DNA of 64,000 bases, taken from contig JAKSMI010000001.1 in assembly GCA_024400635.1 (NCBI GenBank), positions 1 through 64,000 on the forward strand, written 5' to 3'. The DNA comes from Bacteroidales bacterium (GTDB taxonomy: Bacteria; Bacteroidota; Bacteroidia; Bacteroidales; WCHB1-69). The notes beneath the pieces are model-generated. The model saw only the letters and a program-made list of their open reading frames with translations. It ran no database searches and was not told where the DNA came from. The position numbers and the translations under genes are program-made. Below are positions 44,741 to 54,811 of this stretch, in pieces. How positions within the stretch are numbered: the first letter of the stretch is position 1; each line of letters opens with the position of its first letter.

Positions 44741-46546
44741 TCACTGCTCGCCAGTTATCATCATTTCACATTTAGCACAATCAAAACTTAGCCTAAAACT
44801 AAGATTTCCGGTCTGTATGGTCAGCGGTTCTTTCAAAGTCACCGTCCTACCAGATTTTTTACATGCTCCCATCTGAAAGCGTATGCAGTGTTTGCACGTC
44901 ATCAGAAATTCATCTTCTTTGGGTTCTTTTTCATAAGCATCCTTGATGTTTTCTATGCCATTATTCCTATAAAAATCAAATGCTTTTTGATTATAAACAT
45001 TATCAGCTTCGATAGGATTTGTATTCTGCAAATTTGGCAAAGTCACCTTTTTATGCAATTTATGGTTTATTTTTTTACTCAACAATAGTTCTATGATTTG
45101 TCTTCTGCTTTCTGTCAACACAGAATTAGGAATAAAATAAATCTCTTTAGTTAGAATATTGATGTTTCGAGCCTTATAACAGGTATTACCTAATTTTGAC
45201 AATTGATTTTTGACATTTTCAATGGCTTTTTCAGGTTTTGCCGCCATCATTTTCTCTTGCGAGAACGACAATTCCACTTCCGTCCCAGATTCATCACAAC
45301 AACGTATAATAAAACCATCCTCATTTTCAGCCAATTCAAAATCCACAGCTACATATCTTTCTGCACTTTTGCCTTCCAATTCTTTTTCGAATTGAATATC
45401 ATAGTTTCGAAACAAGCGATCTCCAACCTTTACATTCGGCATTTCGTTGGGGAAAACACGATTTCCTTCCACTTTATTAACGCGAAAGCCATCAAAATTC
45501 CCAATCTTATCAAAGAAACACAATCCATCGCCATTATGCAAAGGCTTATCCTGCGAATAGACAAACGAATTTGCAGAAACTGAAAGAACACTTCCAACAA
45601 AACTTCCCGTAGATTTTGGAGTGTCAATCTGGGCTACAATATCTCTTTTGCCATCAATAAAATAGCTTGTTTTTCCACGATGGAAAGTCCTTTCAGGATC
45701 TGGTTGAAAAAAGAATGTCGTTTTCCCTAAGGAAGCGGCCTTGAAATCATCTTTTCCCTCAAGGATATTATCAAATTTTTGTCGGTAAAAAGCGGTCACA
45801 TTCTTCACATAATCAACATCTTTCAAACGGCCCTCTATCTTAAAGGATGAAATTCCCGCATCCATCATGTCTTCAATATAATCTGAACGGTCCAAATCCT
45901 TAAGCGAAAGCAAATGCTTATTTTCCATGATAATCTTCCCGTCGCCATCTTGCAAAGAATATGGAAGACGGCAATACTGTGCGCATTCACCTCGATTGGC
46001 GCTACGGCCACAAGCCGCCTGACTCATATAGCATCGGCCGCTATAACTCACGCATAAAGCCCCATGAACGAATGCTTCCAGCTCAATGTCACACGAGCCA
46101 TGGATGGTTTTCATCTGCGACAATGAAAGTTCCCTCGCCAACACGACGCGTTGAAAACCAGAATTTTGCAAAAAACGGACCTTATCTATTGTTCGATTAT
46201 CACATTGCGTACTTGCGTGCAAAGCAATAGGGGGCAAATTCAATTTCAACAGGCCCATATCCTGCACAATGAGAGCATCAATCCCCAAGTTGTAATATTG
46301 ACATATTTGTCGTTCAGCTTCTTCTAATTCCCTATCCGTCAATATTGTATTTAAAGTAACAAATACCTTGGCATGATATGGGTGAGCATAACGAACCAAT
46401 TTTTCCAAATCCTCGAAGGAATTGCCCGCCGCCACCCGCGCTCCAAAACTTGGACCGCCAATATATACCGCATCCGCTCCATGGTTGATGGCAGCGATGC
46501 CACACTCCAAATTTTTTGCCGGTGACAACAATTCTACTTCTCGCAT
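44741..46546 (-). CDS. Peptidase U32-family protein
   Basis: 601 residues from ATG 46546, which has a good GGAGGTGAG ribosome site. It has the U32 core (ELLSPAKNLECGIAAINHGA, DAVYIGGPSFGAR, QDMGLLKLNLPPIALHASTQ), the Cys-rich signature CVSYSGRCYMSQAACGRSAN and CAQYCR, FKIEGRLK and a C-terminal domain with a further Cys cluster. Relatives include RNA-modification proteins (RlhA/TrhP) and collagenase-like proteins, so an RNA-modifying role is possible. It overlaps the end of birA by 13 nt. Confidence 0.85.
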   Translation of the reverse strand: MREVELLSPAKNLECGIAAINHGADAVYIGGPSFGARVAAGNSFEDLEKLVRYAHPYHAKVFVTLNTILTDRELEEAERQICQYYNLGIDALIVQDMGLLKLNLPPIALHASTQCDNRTIDKVRFLQNSGFQRVVLARELSLSQMKTIHGSCDIELEAFVHGALCVSYSGRCYMSQAACGRSANRGECAQYCRLPYSLQDGDGKIIMENKHLLSLKDLDRSDYIEDMMDAGISSFKIEGRLKDVDYVKNVTAFYRQKFDNILEGKDDFKAASLGKTTFFFQPDPERTFHRGKTSYFIDGKRDIVAQIDTPKSTGSFVGSVLSVSANSFVYSQDKPLHNGDGLCFFDKIGNFDGFRVNKVEGNRVFPNEMPNVKVGDRLFRNYDIQFEKELEGKSAERYVAVDFELAENEDGFIIRCCDESGTEVELSFSQEKMMAAKPEKAIENVKNQLSKLGNTCYKARNINILTKEIYFIPNSVLTESRRQIIELLLSKKINHKLHKKVTLPNLQNTNPIEADNVYNQKAFDFYRNNGIENIKDAYEKEPKEDEFLMTCKHCIRFQMGACKKSGRTVTLKEPLTIQTGNLSFRLSFDCAKCEMMITGEQ

Positions 46547-47265
46547 AATCTCACCTCCTTCATTCCACAACAACGCTGATTCCCATTTTGCTCTTCCAAT
46601 AGCAATCTTCCGTAACTATCTATTCCATAAATTCTTGCACGTCTTTTCCCATCAAGAAATTCATATTCTGCATATTCTTGGTACAAGTATAGATATTTGT
46701 AATATTCATTTTTTATAAATGAATAATCTATAGAAGAAGAACATTGACCTTCTCTGCATATTGCGATTAATTCCTCGGTCAGCATTTTTATATCAAAAGT
46801 TTGATTATTAATAAGATAAAGAGATGTCGGATAAGGTATCCATGCTGGGAATTCTTTTTGATTTACATTGACACCGACACCTGCAATCGAATAATTAATC
46901 TTATCATTGATAATGCTATGTTCAATTAAAATGCCTGCAATTTTCTTCCCGTTGACATAAATATCGTTGGGCCATTTGATTTTCACATCGGGGACGTATT
47001 GTGCTACGAATCTCCTCACAGCCAATGCAAAACATTGATTGAAAACAAATTGATTTACGGCCTGACATTGTGGTCTAAAAAAGAAAGAAAGAAGAATATT
47101 GGTATTGTAGTCGCTAAACCAGGAATTTCCCACCTGCCCCCTACCCGCAGCTTGATGCGCGGCGGCCACAGCAAAGCCATCAGGCAAATCACTACCCTCC
47201 TCCACCATTTTCCGTATTAGCAGATTGGTTGAATCAGTAGTATCAACGAAATGCGTCGAATCCAT
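46534..47265 (-). CDS. birA: Biotin--[acetyl-CoA-carboxylase] ligase
   Basis: Attaches biotin to carboxyl carrier proteins. 243 residues without the N-terminal DNA-binding domain of the E. coli type. Catalytic blocks are STNLLIRKM, AAAHQAAGRGQVGNSWFSD, the ligase lysine region VKIKWPNDIYVNGKKIAGIL and GVGVNVNQKEFP. Starts directly after the murG stop and overlaps the U32 gene. Confidence 0.94.
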   Translation of the reverse strand: MDSTHFVDTTDSTNLLIRKMVEEGSDLPDGFAVAAAHQAAGRGQVGNSWFSDYNTNILLSFFFRPQCQAVNQFVFNQCFALAVRRFVAQYVPDVKIKWPNDIYVNGKKIAGILIEHSIINDKINYSIAGVGVNVNQKEFPAWIPYPTSLYLINNQTFDIKMLTEELIAICREGQCSSSIDYSFIKNEYYKYLYLYQEYAEYEFLDGKRRARIYGIDSYGRLLLEEQNGNQRCCGMKEVRLCEK

Positions 47266-48369
47266 CTATTCTGCAAGTATCTCTTTGATAATCAAATCAA
47301 TTGCATTAGGTCGAGCCAGTTTTTTCAAATTCTCTCCCATATTTTGGCAAAGTAGTTCATCGTCGATCAAATTCAACAATTGAGGCATCAACTGTGCTCC
47401 CGCATTAGCATCTGAAATCATCAGCGCCGCATTCTTATCGACCAATGCTTGCGCATTTTTAGTCTGATGATCTTCTGCGGCAAATGGGAAAGGCACCAGA
47501 ATAGTAGGAACACCAACGATACAAAGTTCTGCGATAGCCAAAGCACCGGCACGCGAAACAATGACATCCGCAATGCTATAGGCATCACTCATATTCTTAA
47601 TGAACGGCATAATCTTAATGCGCTCATTCTGGCGTGCAAGCAATTCTGGTGAGATGGTTTTATAATAGGATTCTCCCGTCTGCCAAATCAACTGGACATT
47701 CATTTTTTCGAGTTCATCAAGTCCTTTTTCCATACATTGGTTGATAGTTTTAGCACCAAGGCTTCCCCCCACCACCAAAATAGTCTTTTTTTCTTTTGAA
47801 AAACCGAAAAAACTATACGCTTTGTCGTTTTTGCGTTCTATATTAACAATTTCAGCACGGACAGGATTACCTGTCATCACAATCTTTTCTGCAGGGAAAT
47901 ATTTTTCGAGACCATCGTATGCAACGCAGATTTTTTTAGCATTAGGGGCTAAAATCTTATTGGTCACACCTGGATAGGAATTCTGTTCCTGCAAAAGGGT
48001 TGGAATCCCTAAGCTATTAGCTGCTTTCAAGGCGGGCCCACTTGCAAAACCACCAACACCGATAGCCATATCCGGATTAAAATTACTGATAATCTGTTTA
48101 GCCCTGCGCATGGTTCTCATTAGGATAAAAGGCAGTTTAAGATTACTTACGATGGCGCGGGGAGAAATGCTGCGGTTTATACCGTACACATCAAGGCCCT
48201 CAATGCGATAGCCTGCCTCTGGAACGCGTTTCATCTCCATTTTACCATTGGCACCTATGAATAGAATTTCCGCGTCTGGAACAGCCTTTTTGATACCGTT
48301 GGCGATAGCAAGGGCCGGAAAGATATGTCCGCCTGTCCCACCACCACTGATGATAAATCTTTTTTTCAT
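47266..48369 (-). CDS. murG: UDP-GlcNAc transferase MurG
   Basis: Makes lipid II by adding GlcNAc to lipid I on the inner membrane face. 367 residues of the GT-B fold: GGGTGGHIFPALAIA at the N-terminus, GVGGFASGPALKAANSLGIP, QEQNSYPGVTNK, and the donor-site VSRAGALAIAELCIVGVPTI and PFPFAAEDHQTKNAQAL. It lies outside the usual division/cell-wall cluster, next to birA. Confidence 0.97.
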   Translation of the reverse strand: MKKRFIISGGGTGGHIFPALAIANGIKKAVPDAEILFIGANGKMEMKRVPEAGYRIEGLDVYGINRSISPRAIVSNLKLPFILMRTMRRAKQIISNFNPDMAIGVGGFASGPALKAANSLGIPTLLQEQNSYPGVTNKILAPNAKKICVAYDGLEKYFPAEKIVMTGNPVRAEIVNIERKNDKAYSFFGFSKEKKTILVVGGSLGAKTINQCMEKGLDELEKMNVQLIWQTGESYYKTISPELLARQNERIKIMPFIKNMSDAYSIADVIVSRAGALAIAELCIVGVPTILVPFPFAAEDHQTKNAQALVDKNAALMISDANAGAQLMPQLLNLIDDELLCQNMGENLKKLARPNAIDLIIKEILAE

Positions 48370-48436
48370 GATATAAATGATTTATATATTCTGGTAATGT
48401 GATTTTTAATGTTGCAAAGATATTGATTTTTTCAAT

Positions 48437-48471
48437 AAAAAAGGGAAGACTATCATCTCCCCCTTATTTTT
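48437..48471 (-). terminator. Terminator of the porPKLMN operon
   Basis: On the minus strand AAGGGGGAGA and TCTTCCCTT form a stem with one bulge around TGATAG, followed by T6. It lies 29 nt after the porN stop. Confidence 0.7.
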
Positions 48472-48499
48472 GTTTATGAAAAAGTTCGTTTGTTTGTTT

Positions 48500-49450
48500 T
48501 TAGAATTCCCAAAGGTCGCTTTCGTAAGTACGCAATTTTTCGGTAATTCTCATTGATTCAATCATCTGGTCACGGGCATTAGCAATGTAATCAGCAATTT
48601 CGCGATCATAAACATTGTCTTCTGCATAAATGTAACCATTGAAATCTCTTTTGAATGTCAATACATCATCGAAAGAAATACGTTGAGCATTGTTTTTCAC
48701 ATTGAAGATTTCCTGTTTTACCAGGAATGGTCTCAATTCGTTGTAATAGATATGCCCAATACGTCTTCTGGCTTTCATTGCACGAACATCATCGTCGCCA
48801 TTTTCTTCATCATAACTGCTATTGTTATTGCTCTGACGTTCATATTCGAGGATAGGTTCGATTTTGAGAATGCGGACATAGTATTTAGAAGTCTGTTTGT
48901 CAAAGAACCAAACTTCCTTTACATTGTAGGCCATAATGTCTTTGGCAGCGAACTGCTCATAAATCTCATTATAGTCAATGATGTCTCCAGTTTCAAGGTC
49001 AGCAATCGGCACCTGAATAACTTGTGTCAATGCATCTTTCAGTTCATCACGAGTGTAAGGCAAAGTGCAGAACTCATCGCTATAAACTTGTAATGCGTTT
49101 TCGTTTTCAGGATTTTCGAAGTCGATGGCATCGAAAATGGTCTGTGCCAAACTTCTCCATGTACCCTTTGTTTCGGCTGGGAAATAAAGAGGATGATTTT
49201 TCTTGTCACGCAAGTCGATACGACGCCAAATAGTGTGGTAATACATCACATCTGCTTGACGTTGATAAGCGTATGGGACAGGTTCTGCCCATTCGCCCGT
49301 GGTGACTTGTTCCCAAGGTGTTTCAACAGGTTTACGGACTGGCTGCGCCATAGTGCTACCATCCATTTCACCTTCCTGCTCCTCATCCACTTGTGCGAAA
49401 GCAAAAGAGCATGCGAGCAATGCCATGAATAATAAACCAAACTTTTTCAT
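48500..49450 (-). CDS. porN: Type IX secretion component PorN/GldN
   Basis: Periplasmic partner of the PorK ring at the outer membrane. 316 residues with a signal peptide (MKKFGLLFMALLACSFAFAQ), an acidic linker, then the family region VMYYHTIWRRIDLRDKKNHP, VWFFDKQTSKYYVRILKIEP and YIYAEDNVYDREIADY. Last gene of porPKLMN, 17 nt after porM. Confidence 0.95.
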   Translation of the reverse strand: MKKFGLLFMALLACSFAFAQVDEEQEGEMDGSTMAQPVRKPVETPWEQVTTGEWAEPVPYAYQRQADVMYYHTIWRRIDLRDKKNHPLYFPAETKGTWRSLAQTIFDAIDFENPENENALQVYSDEFCTLPYTRDELKDALTQVIQVPIADLETGDIIDYNEIYEQFAAKDIMAYNVKEVWFFDKQTSKYYVRILKIEPILEYERQSNNNSSYDEENGDDDVRAMKARRRIGHIYYNELRPFLVKQEIFNVKNNAQRISFDDVLTFKRDFNGYIYAEDNVYDREIADYIANARDQMIESMRITEKLRTYESDLWEF

Positions 49451-49467
49451 AATATTTGTTTTTTCAA

Positions 49468-51084
49468 TTATTTGATACGAACAACAATCTCATCAAGTGT
49501 TCTTTGACCAGCTTCACAAGAAGCTTTGATATTGGTAAAGATGATGGTTGTACCTGATGTTGATTTTTGAATTTTAGATTTCACAGCTTCACTGAATTGA
49601 GCACCAGTACAAGTCAAAGGACTATCTTCATAACCTTTAGAGTTGAAGATTACCTGATATGAATTGATGGTCCATTTTAAGTCGTAGGCAAAATCATCGC
49701 CCATAGCCGCACGGATGAATGGGTTAGCGGTCAATTCAGTTTTTGATCTCTTACCACCCTTAATGTTGGCACCAATGGTGGAACGTGGGTCAGGAACACG
49801 TTTTACACGGAATTTGGTTGTACCCATAGCTTGAGTTTTACCACCCATATTTGCGCTAACGGTAGCATCAACTGTTTTACCAATCAAGGAAGTAGGAACA
49901 GAAACGTTGAATTTGCCAGCTTCAGCACGAGTAGCATTACAACCGGGGAAACTAACTGACAACTGATCTGGAGCCACTGGGGCAGAGACTGAGATTGGGT
50001 TTGCAATACCTGCGTACAAAACATTCATCTTGTCGGCAGAAATTGTAGCGGAAGGTTTAACAACCATGTAACGGTCGCTGAATGAATAATACTGGTCGCT
50101 TCCATCAGGAGCTTTGATTTTAATCAAACCAGCATATCTTTGTTCACCCAAGCCACCTGCACCGATTTCCAACTGAACCAAACCGTTTTCGCCATCCAAT
50201 CTGGTAGCGCTACCTAATTGATCAACGGTCAAAGTATCAACACCCATTTTGTAATAAACTTCAGGGGTTGATTTGGTATCGTATGCAGCCACGATGATGT
50301 CAGCAGTATATTTGTCACCAGCAAACACCATGCGTGAATTAGGAATAGCCTTACCTGATACATTATCAAACTTAAAGTCGTTAGCACTGATAGATGCCTT
50401 GATGTATTCCAGCATTTTAGATTCGGCATTACGAATTTCACCTTCGGTATTGTTAATCAAGGTAACGGTAGCAGCCATGATAACGTCATCGAACATGTGT
50501 TCTTCCCAAGTCAGTGTTTTCTCACCTTCTTTACCTTTGAAAGTCTTTTCAACGTCTAGGCCGATAGCATTGCTCATGGCTTCACGAGCTGATGCGTCAT
50601 CAACCAATGCCAAGATGTCGCTCTTATATTTAAGAATGGCATCTTTCATCTTTTTGGCATTACCCTGACCCAAAAGGAACTGGGTCGGTTTGCTTCTATC
50701 ATCCTTAGATTCGATGGTTTCAACCGTCTTAGGTTTACCTTCTTTGTCTTCATACTGACCATCAACGTAGATAATCAACTCTTTCTTCATAGCTTCGATT
50801 TCGTCAATCAAAGCATCCGTTTTCTGCTTAAGAGTATTGGCTTTAGTTTCAGCGTCCTTAACTTTTTCAGGGCCTTGGATAGCTTTCTGTGCCTGCAGCC
50901 AAGCGTAGTCACTTTCATTCATTGCAATTGTATTCGTCATTGACGAAGTCATTGTATCGTCAACCAACGAAAAGGCCTCGATGATATCCTTTGACACATT
51001 CAATGCCAACATAGCGGTCAGCACCAAATACATCATACCAATCATCTTTTGTCTCGGGGTCTCCGGACAATTCGTTGCACCCAT
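49468..51084 (-). CDS. porM: Type IX secretion motor component PorM/GldM
   Basis: Inner-membrane-anchored protein that, with PorL, forms the proton-driven rotary motor of type IX secretion and spans the periplasm. 538 residues: cytoplasmic start MGATNCPETPRQKMIGMMYL leading into a single membrane helix (about 15-35). A helical domain and several beta domains follow, with a conserved core (NPFIRAAMGDDFAYDLKWTI) near the C-terminus. Standard length and order. Confidence 0.96.
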   Translation of the reverse strand: MGATNCPETPRQKMIGMMYLVLTAMLALNVSKDIIEAFSLVDDTMTSSMTNTIAMNESDYAWLQAQKAIQGPEKVKDAETKANTLKQKTDALIDEIEAMKKELIIYVDGQYEDKEGKPKTVETIESKDDRSKPTQFLLGQGNAKKMKDAILKYKSDILALVDDASAREAMSNAIGLDVEKTFKGKEGEKTLTWEEHMFDDVIMAATVTLINNTEGEIRNAESKMLEYIKASISANDFKFDNVSGKAIPNSRMVFAGDKYTADIIVAAYDTKSTPEVYYKMGVDTLTVDQLGSATRLDGENGLVQLEIGAGGLGEQRYAGLIKIKAPDGSDQYYSFSDRYMVVKPSATISADKMNVLYAGIANPISVSAPVAPDQLSVSFPGCNATRAEAGKFNVSVPTSLIGKTVDATVSANMGGKTQAMGTTKFRVKRVPDPRSTIGANIKGGKRSKTELTANPFIRAAMGDDFAYDLKWTINSYQVIFNSKGYEDSPLTCTGAQFSEAVKSKIQKSTSGTTIIFTNIKASCEAGQRTLDEIVVRIK

Positions 51085-51121
51085 ATTACTTCTTTTTTTT
51101 AGATAATTAATTCAGTTATAA

Positions 51122-52012
51122 TTAGTTGGCAACATTCATTGCAGCAACCATCTTACCATAAACGTTACTCAACTTAGCTACGTTTTTAGTCAATTGGTCA
51201 ACTTCTTTCTTGCACATTTCAGTATTAGAAGCGAAAGAGCTGAGGCTTTCTTCAATCTGCTTGCTGGCCTGCTGCATAGCTTGAGTGTTTTTCACTTGCA
51301 TTTCGTACATAGTGTTGATAGAACTCAAGTTCTGGTTCAGCTTATTCAACTGTTCATTATAAGAACCTGTATCTGATTGAAGAGCTTTTGTTGTATCTTC
51401 ATAAATTTTAGCGAGGTTGCCAACTGCACTTGCTGCTTTCTGAACGTTTTCAAGATATGCAGCGGAAGTGTTGGAATCGGTATCCAACGCTTTAGAAGTC
51501 TTATCATATTGAAGAGTAAGATTTCTGACAGATTCTGAAGCTTTCTTTAAGTTGTTTACATAGCCATCGGTTGCGGCAGTTGCGTCAGCTGCGCCAGCCA
51601 ATTTGTGAGCATTATCACTCAAGTTGCGCATACCATCAGCCAAACTTTCGATAAGTTCTGGTCCAATCTTAGCTTCTGTCAGCATTTGGTCAAGTTGTTG
51701 AGTAACCGTTCCTGTAAGAGGTTTCTTCTTATCAGCTTTCTTGCTTGATTTTTCTTCTTCCTCTTCTTCATTACCCAATGCCAATTCGGGATAAACCAAT
51801 GCCCAGTTGTACTCAACGTGAAGTGGTTCGAATGCCGAGAAGAAGAAAATAATAGCTTCGGTACCCATACCTAACATCAGCATTAAACCGGCACCGGGAT
51901 AGTGTTGAATTTTGAACAATGCACCTAAAATAACGACTGAAGCACCCCAGCCATACAATTTGGTCATAAAGTTTTTGTAACCTTTACTTCTAACGAATTT
52001 GTAAAGTCCCAT
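51122..52012 (-). CDS. porL: Type IX secretion motor component PorL/GldL
   Basis: Inner membrane stator of the PorLM motor. 296 residues: two membrane helices (about 15-35 and 40-60; GWGASVVILGALFKIQHYPG, GLMLMLGMGTEAIIFFFSAF) including the conserved Glu in the second helix thought to carry protons. A cytoplasmic acidic/Lys-rich linker and long coiled-coil tail follow. porM begins 37 nt downstream. Confidence 0.96.
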   Translation of the reverse strand: MGLYKFVRSKGYKNFMTKLYGWGASVVILGALFKIQHYPGAGLMLMLGMGTEAIIFFFSAFEPLHVEYNWALVYPELALGNEEEEEEKSSKKADKKKPLTGTVTQQLDQMLTEAKIGPELIESLADGMRNLSDNAHKLAGAADATAATDGYVNNLKKASESVRNLTLQYDKTSKALDTDSNTSAAYLENVQKAASAVGNLAKIYEDTTKALQSDTGSYNEQLNKLNQNLSSINTMYEMQVKNTQAMQQASKQIEESLSSFASNTEMCKKEVDQLTKNVAKLSNVYGKMVAAMNVAN

Positions 52013-52071
52013 AATTGATTTTTTTTTGAATTAAATGTTTAAGTTAACTATTTATTTTGTATTAAATTCTA

Positions 52072-53499
52072 CTAGTAAATATGCGAAGCGCTATTGCTGT
52101 CACCTCTTTGACGTCCCATGTAGCTTTGAACACAACGGAAACCAACGTAGCACTTGCAAGTATCTTGATATTCATAGGTTTTAGCATACACGCGGGTGTA
52201 GTAGCTAACATCTTTCCAAGAACCACCACGAATGACTTTTCTTTTCTTTTCAGGAGTATCATTCTTCTTAGCATAGTAAGTATACTGAGGGTTCAAGTCA
52301 TGGGTAAAGTTGATGGCTGATTCATCGTATGCGTCTTCGCACCATTCAGCGACATTACCTGCCATATCAAACAAACCAAAATCATTGGGATGATAGTGTG
52401 CGACGATGCTTGGATAAGGATTACCATCGGCGATATAGTTACCGCGCTGTGGTTTGAAGTTGCTGAGGAAACAACCGTTAGCATTCTGGGTTGAAGGTCC
52501 GCCCCAAGGATAGGAAGTCATATTGTGAAGTCCACGAGCGGCATATTCCCATTCACTTTCATTGGGGAGGCGGAATTCCTGTTCATTTTCATAAGATTTT
52601 GATCCCAACCATGACAAACGCAACATTGTTCTCCAATGAACAAAAGCCTTAGCCTGTACCCAGCTAACACCCACCACTGGATAGTCGTCATAACGAGTGT
52701 TGGAGAAATAGTTCAACAACATAGGATCATTGAATGAATAAGTGAAATCGTGTGCCCACGCCAATGTGTCAGGATAAATGTTCACCACATTGTGACGGAT
52801 GAAACGTTTCCAGCCACCATTCAAATGGGAAGGACGGTTGGCATACATACCACCATATTCATAATCATTATCCGCACCGAACTCTTTCGTTGATGCCCCG
52901 AAATTTTCAGGATCTTTCGGATCACGATAATTTCTGAAATCATATTCCCAATACTCATAATTATACATTTCCGTATTAGTAGTATTGGGACGATAGTGAT
53001 AAAAACGTGTATTAACCTTGTTGAACAATGGACTTAAAGCCGACTGAACTTCTTCATTATCAGAATCCCATGGAATTTCTTCTTTCCAGTTGATCAACTT
53101 AGGTTCAATAACTTCGCCTTCGTTTTCGCCCTTAGTGTATTTTTTATAGTGACCATATTTTTCGAAATCAGTCAATTCGGCCTCGCCCAGCAATACGTGA
53201 GCGATAGAGTCGCGTACCCAATAAACAAATTGGCGATACTCATTATTCGTGATTTCAGTTTCGTCCATCCAAAAAGCAGTGATGGTCACGTTCTTAGACT
53301 GATGGGTCAATGCGAAAGGAACATCCTCATCGCCAGCGCCCATCATGTAATGGCCTGCGGGGACGTAAACCATACCAAAGGGTTCAACATCCATAAAATC
53401 CGGGCGTTCTTTCACGCCAACCAGCTGTCCGTCGCCGTTGTTTTTGCATGACAGGAATATCACACAAACGACTAATAGTAATGCTGCTAATTTTTTCAT
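52072..53499 (-). CDS. porK: Type IX secretion lipoprotein PorK/GldK
   Basis: Outer membrane lipoprotein that forms the periplasmic ring with PorN. 475 residues; lipobox FLSC with Cys18. The FGE-sulfatase (SUMF1-like) fold covers most of the protein (VPAGHYMMGAGDEDVPFALT, ITAFWMDETEITNNEYRQFV, RLPNESEWEYAARGL, GNVAEWCEDAYD, VIRGGSWKD). This fold is structural here; no formylglycine activity is implied. Between porP and porL. Confidence 0.96.
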   Translation of the reverse strand: MKKLAALLLVVCVIFLSCKNNGDGQLVGVKERPDFMDVEPFGMVYVPAGHYMMGAGDEDVPFALTHQSKNVTITAFWMDETEITNNEYRQFVYWVRDSIAHVLLGEAELTDFEKYGHYKKYTKGENEGEVIEPKLINWKEEIPWDSDNEEVQSALSPLFNKVNTRFYHYRPNTTNTEMYNYEYWEYDFRNYRDPKDPENFGASTKEFGADNDYEYGGMYANRPSHLNGGWKRFIRHNVVNIYPDTLAWAHDFTYSFNDPMLLNYFSNTRYDDYPVVGVSWVQAKAFVHWRTMLRLSWLGSKSYENEQEFRLPNESEWEYAARGLHNMTSYPWGGPSTQNANGCFLSNFKPQRGNYIADGNPYPSIVAHYHPNDFGLFDMAGNVAEWCEDAYDESAINFTHDLNPQYTYYAKKNDTPEKKRKVIRGGSWKDVSYYTRVYAKTYEYQDTCKCYVGFRCVQSYMGRQRGDSNSASHIY

Positions 53500-53551
53500 T
53501 TTTTTATTCTTTATGTTTGAAAAAAACGATTATTTCGATGATTTATTGTTT

Positions 53552-54577
53552 TTAATATTGATTTTTATAGATATTTCTTGTTGATCCATAGCCAGAAAAG
53601 ACTTCTTCTTTATAAATATCGAAGCAATAACGAATCATGATTTCGATATCGCCATAGCCACGATCTTTCTTATACCCCATCTTGCTAGTGGTGATGCCGT
53701 AAGCCAAACCAAGATCAATACCTTTCAGATAATTATTTGAATGATTATAGAAAGGCCGTGCCCCGAAAAGAAGTGAAACGGCGTCATCGATACGGTAGGA
53801 CAAGCCTCCCCAGAACACACCGTTGTAACGGGTCAGCAACATCAAATCAAACTGTACCGACTTCAAATCTGTCTTTATCAATGCTGAAGGTTCCAAAGTC
53901 CAACTCGGATTCCATGGAAGAATCCAAATGTATCCTCCATGCAAGTACAACTGACGAGAACGGTTGATAACACTGGCATCACCCGACAAACGGGCTTTGG
54001 TTATCAATTGAGTACCCGACAAGCCGACATTCCAACGGTCAGCCTTGTAAAATAAGCCAAAGTTGATATCAAAATCCATTACGGACTCTTCACCCTGAAG
54101 TTTAGTTAACACAGCGTCATTTTCCTGCAGTGCATGTAACTTACTTCCATCAATAGCCTGATTAAAGAAACTGACCTGCAAACCGATACCCAAGTGTCCC
54201 GTAGGTATTTTCAATTTATACGCGTAGCCAAAACGAATACCTACATTATTATAAAAGCCAACTCTATCACTAAGGATAGAAAGACCAAAACTACCTTTAC
54301 ATTTGCGCAAATAAGATTCAATGTTGAACATGAATTCACGTGGAGCCGTTTTCTCTTTGGTCACCTGACCATTCTCATCGGTATAAACATCCTGCCATCC
54401 CACATAGGCCTGTCTATAGAAGCCGGTAAAGCACAAAGTATTGCTTTGTTCACCCATTGCGCCAGGGTTATAATACATCGTAGCCCACGGAAATAGCGTA
54501 AATTGGGCGTCATCTTGTGCAAAAGCACTCGATACGAATAGCATCAGAAGTAGTAGAAAAGCACCGATTTTTTTCAT
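53552..54577 (-). CDS. porP: Type IX secretion outer membrane protein PorP/SprF
   Basis: 341-residue precursor: signal peptide (MKKIGAFLLLLMLFVSSAFA then Q), the family opening DDAQFTLFPWATMYYNPGAM, IGLQVSFFNQAIDGSKLHAL and repeated barrel strands. A C-terminal extension follows GYGDIEIMIRYCFDIYKEEV. First gene of porPKLMN. A second PorP-type domain occurs in the RarA fusion at 21759-24035. Confidence 0.93.
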   Translation of the reverse strand: MKKIGAFLLLLMLFVSSAFAQDDAQFTLFPWATMYYNPGAMGEQSNTLCFTGFYRQAYVGWQDVYTDENGQVTKEKTAPREFMFNIESYLRKCKGSFGLSILSDRVGFYNNVGIRFGYAYKLKIPTGHLGIGLQVSFFNQAIDGSKLHALQENDAVLTKLQGEESVMDFDINFGLFYKADRWNVGLSGTQLITKARLSGDASVINRSRQLYLHGGYIWILPWNPSWTLEPSALIKTDLKSVQFDLMLLTRYNGVFWGGLSYRIDDAVSLLFGARPFYNHSNNYLKGIDLGLAYGITTSKMGYKKDRGYGDIEIMIRYCFDIYKEEVFSGYGSTRNIYKNQY

Positions 54578-54659
54578 TCGTACTCGCTTTATATTATTTT
54601 TTTCTTTCTTTTACAACTATTTATCCATCAACACATTACAACATTATTTAACAACAACA

Positions 54660-54704
54660 AACTTGCGGAAAATGGTATTTTTTCGCAAGTTACCCACCAT
54701 TTTC
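54660..54704 (-). promoter_or_regulatory. Interleaved inverted repeats in the porP leader
   Basis: AACTTGCG (54660-54667) pairs with CGCAAGTT (54684-54691); GAAAATGGT (54668-54676) pairs with ACCATTTTC (54696-54704). The two perfect stems interleave, so the RNA can form one or the other, about 85-125 nt upstream of porP. Possible switch. Confidence 0.5.
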
Positions 54705-54739
54705 AAGCGGCACAATATCCGCTTTTAATTTTCAAACTC

Positions 54740-54747
54740 CAAAAATA
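54740..54747 (-). promoter_or_regulatory. -7 box upstream of porPKLMN
   Basis: TATTTTTG on the minus strand, 162 nt before porP; transcription from here would include the interleaved repeats. No clear -33 element. Confidence 0.35.
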
Positions 54748-54811
54748 CAAAAAAAAATGTACGATAATAAAAAATCTTAATTTTTTTTCCATTTTTATAA
54801 TTTTCTCGATT

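Noticed and set aside
54660-54704. H-type pseudoknot in the porP leader
   Set aside because: One crossing loop has zero length over a 9-bp stem, which is sterically implausible; alternative stems are more likely.
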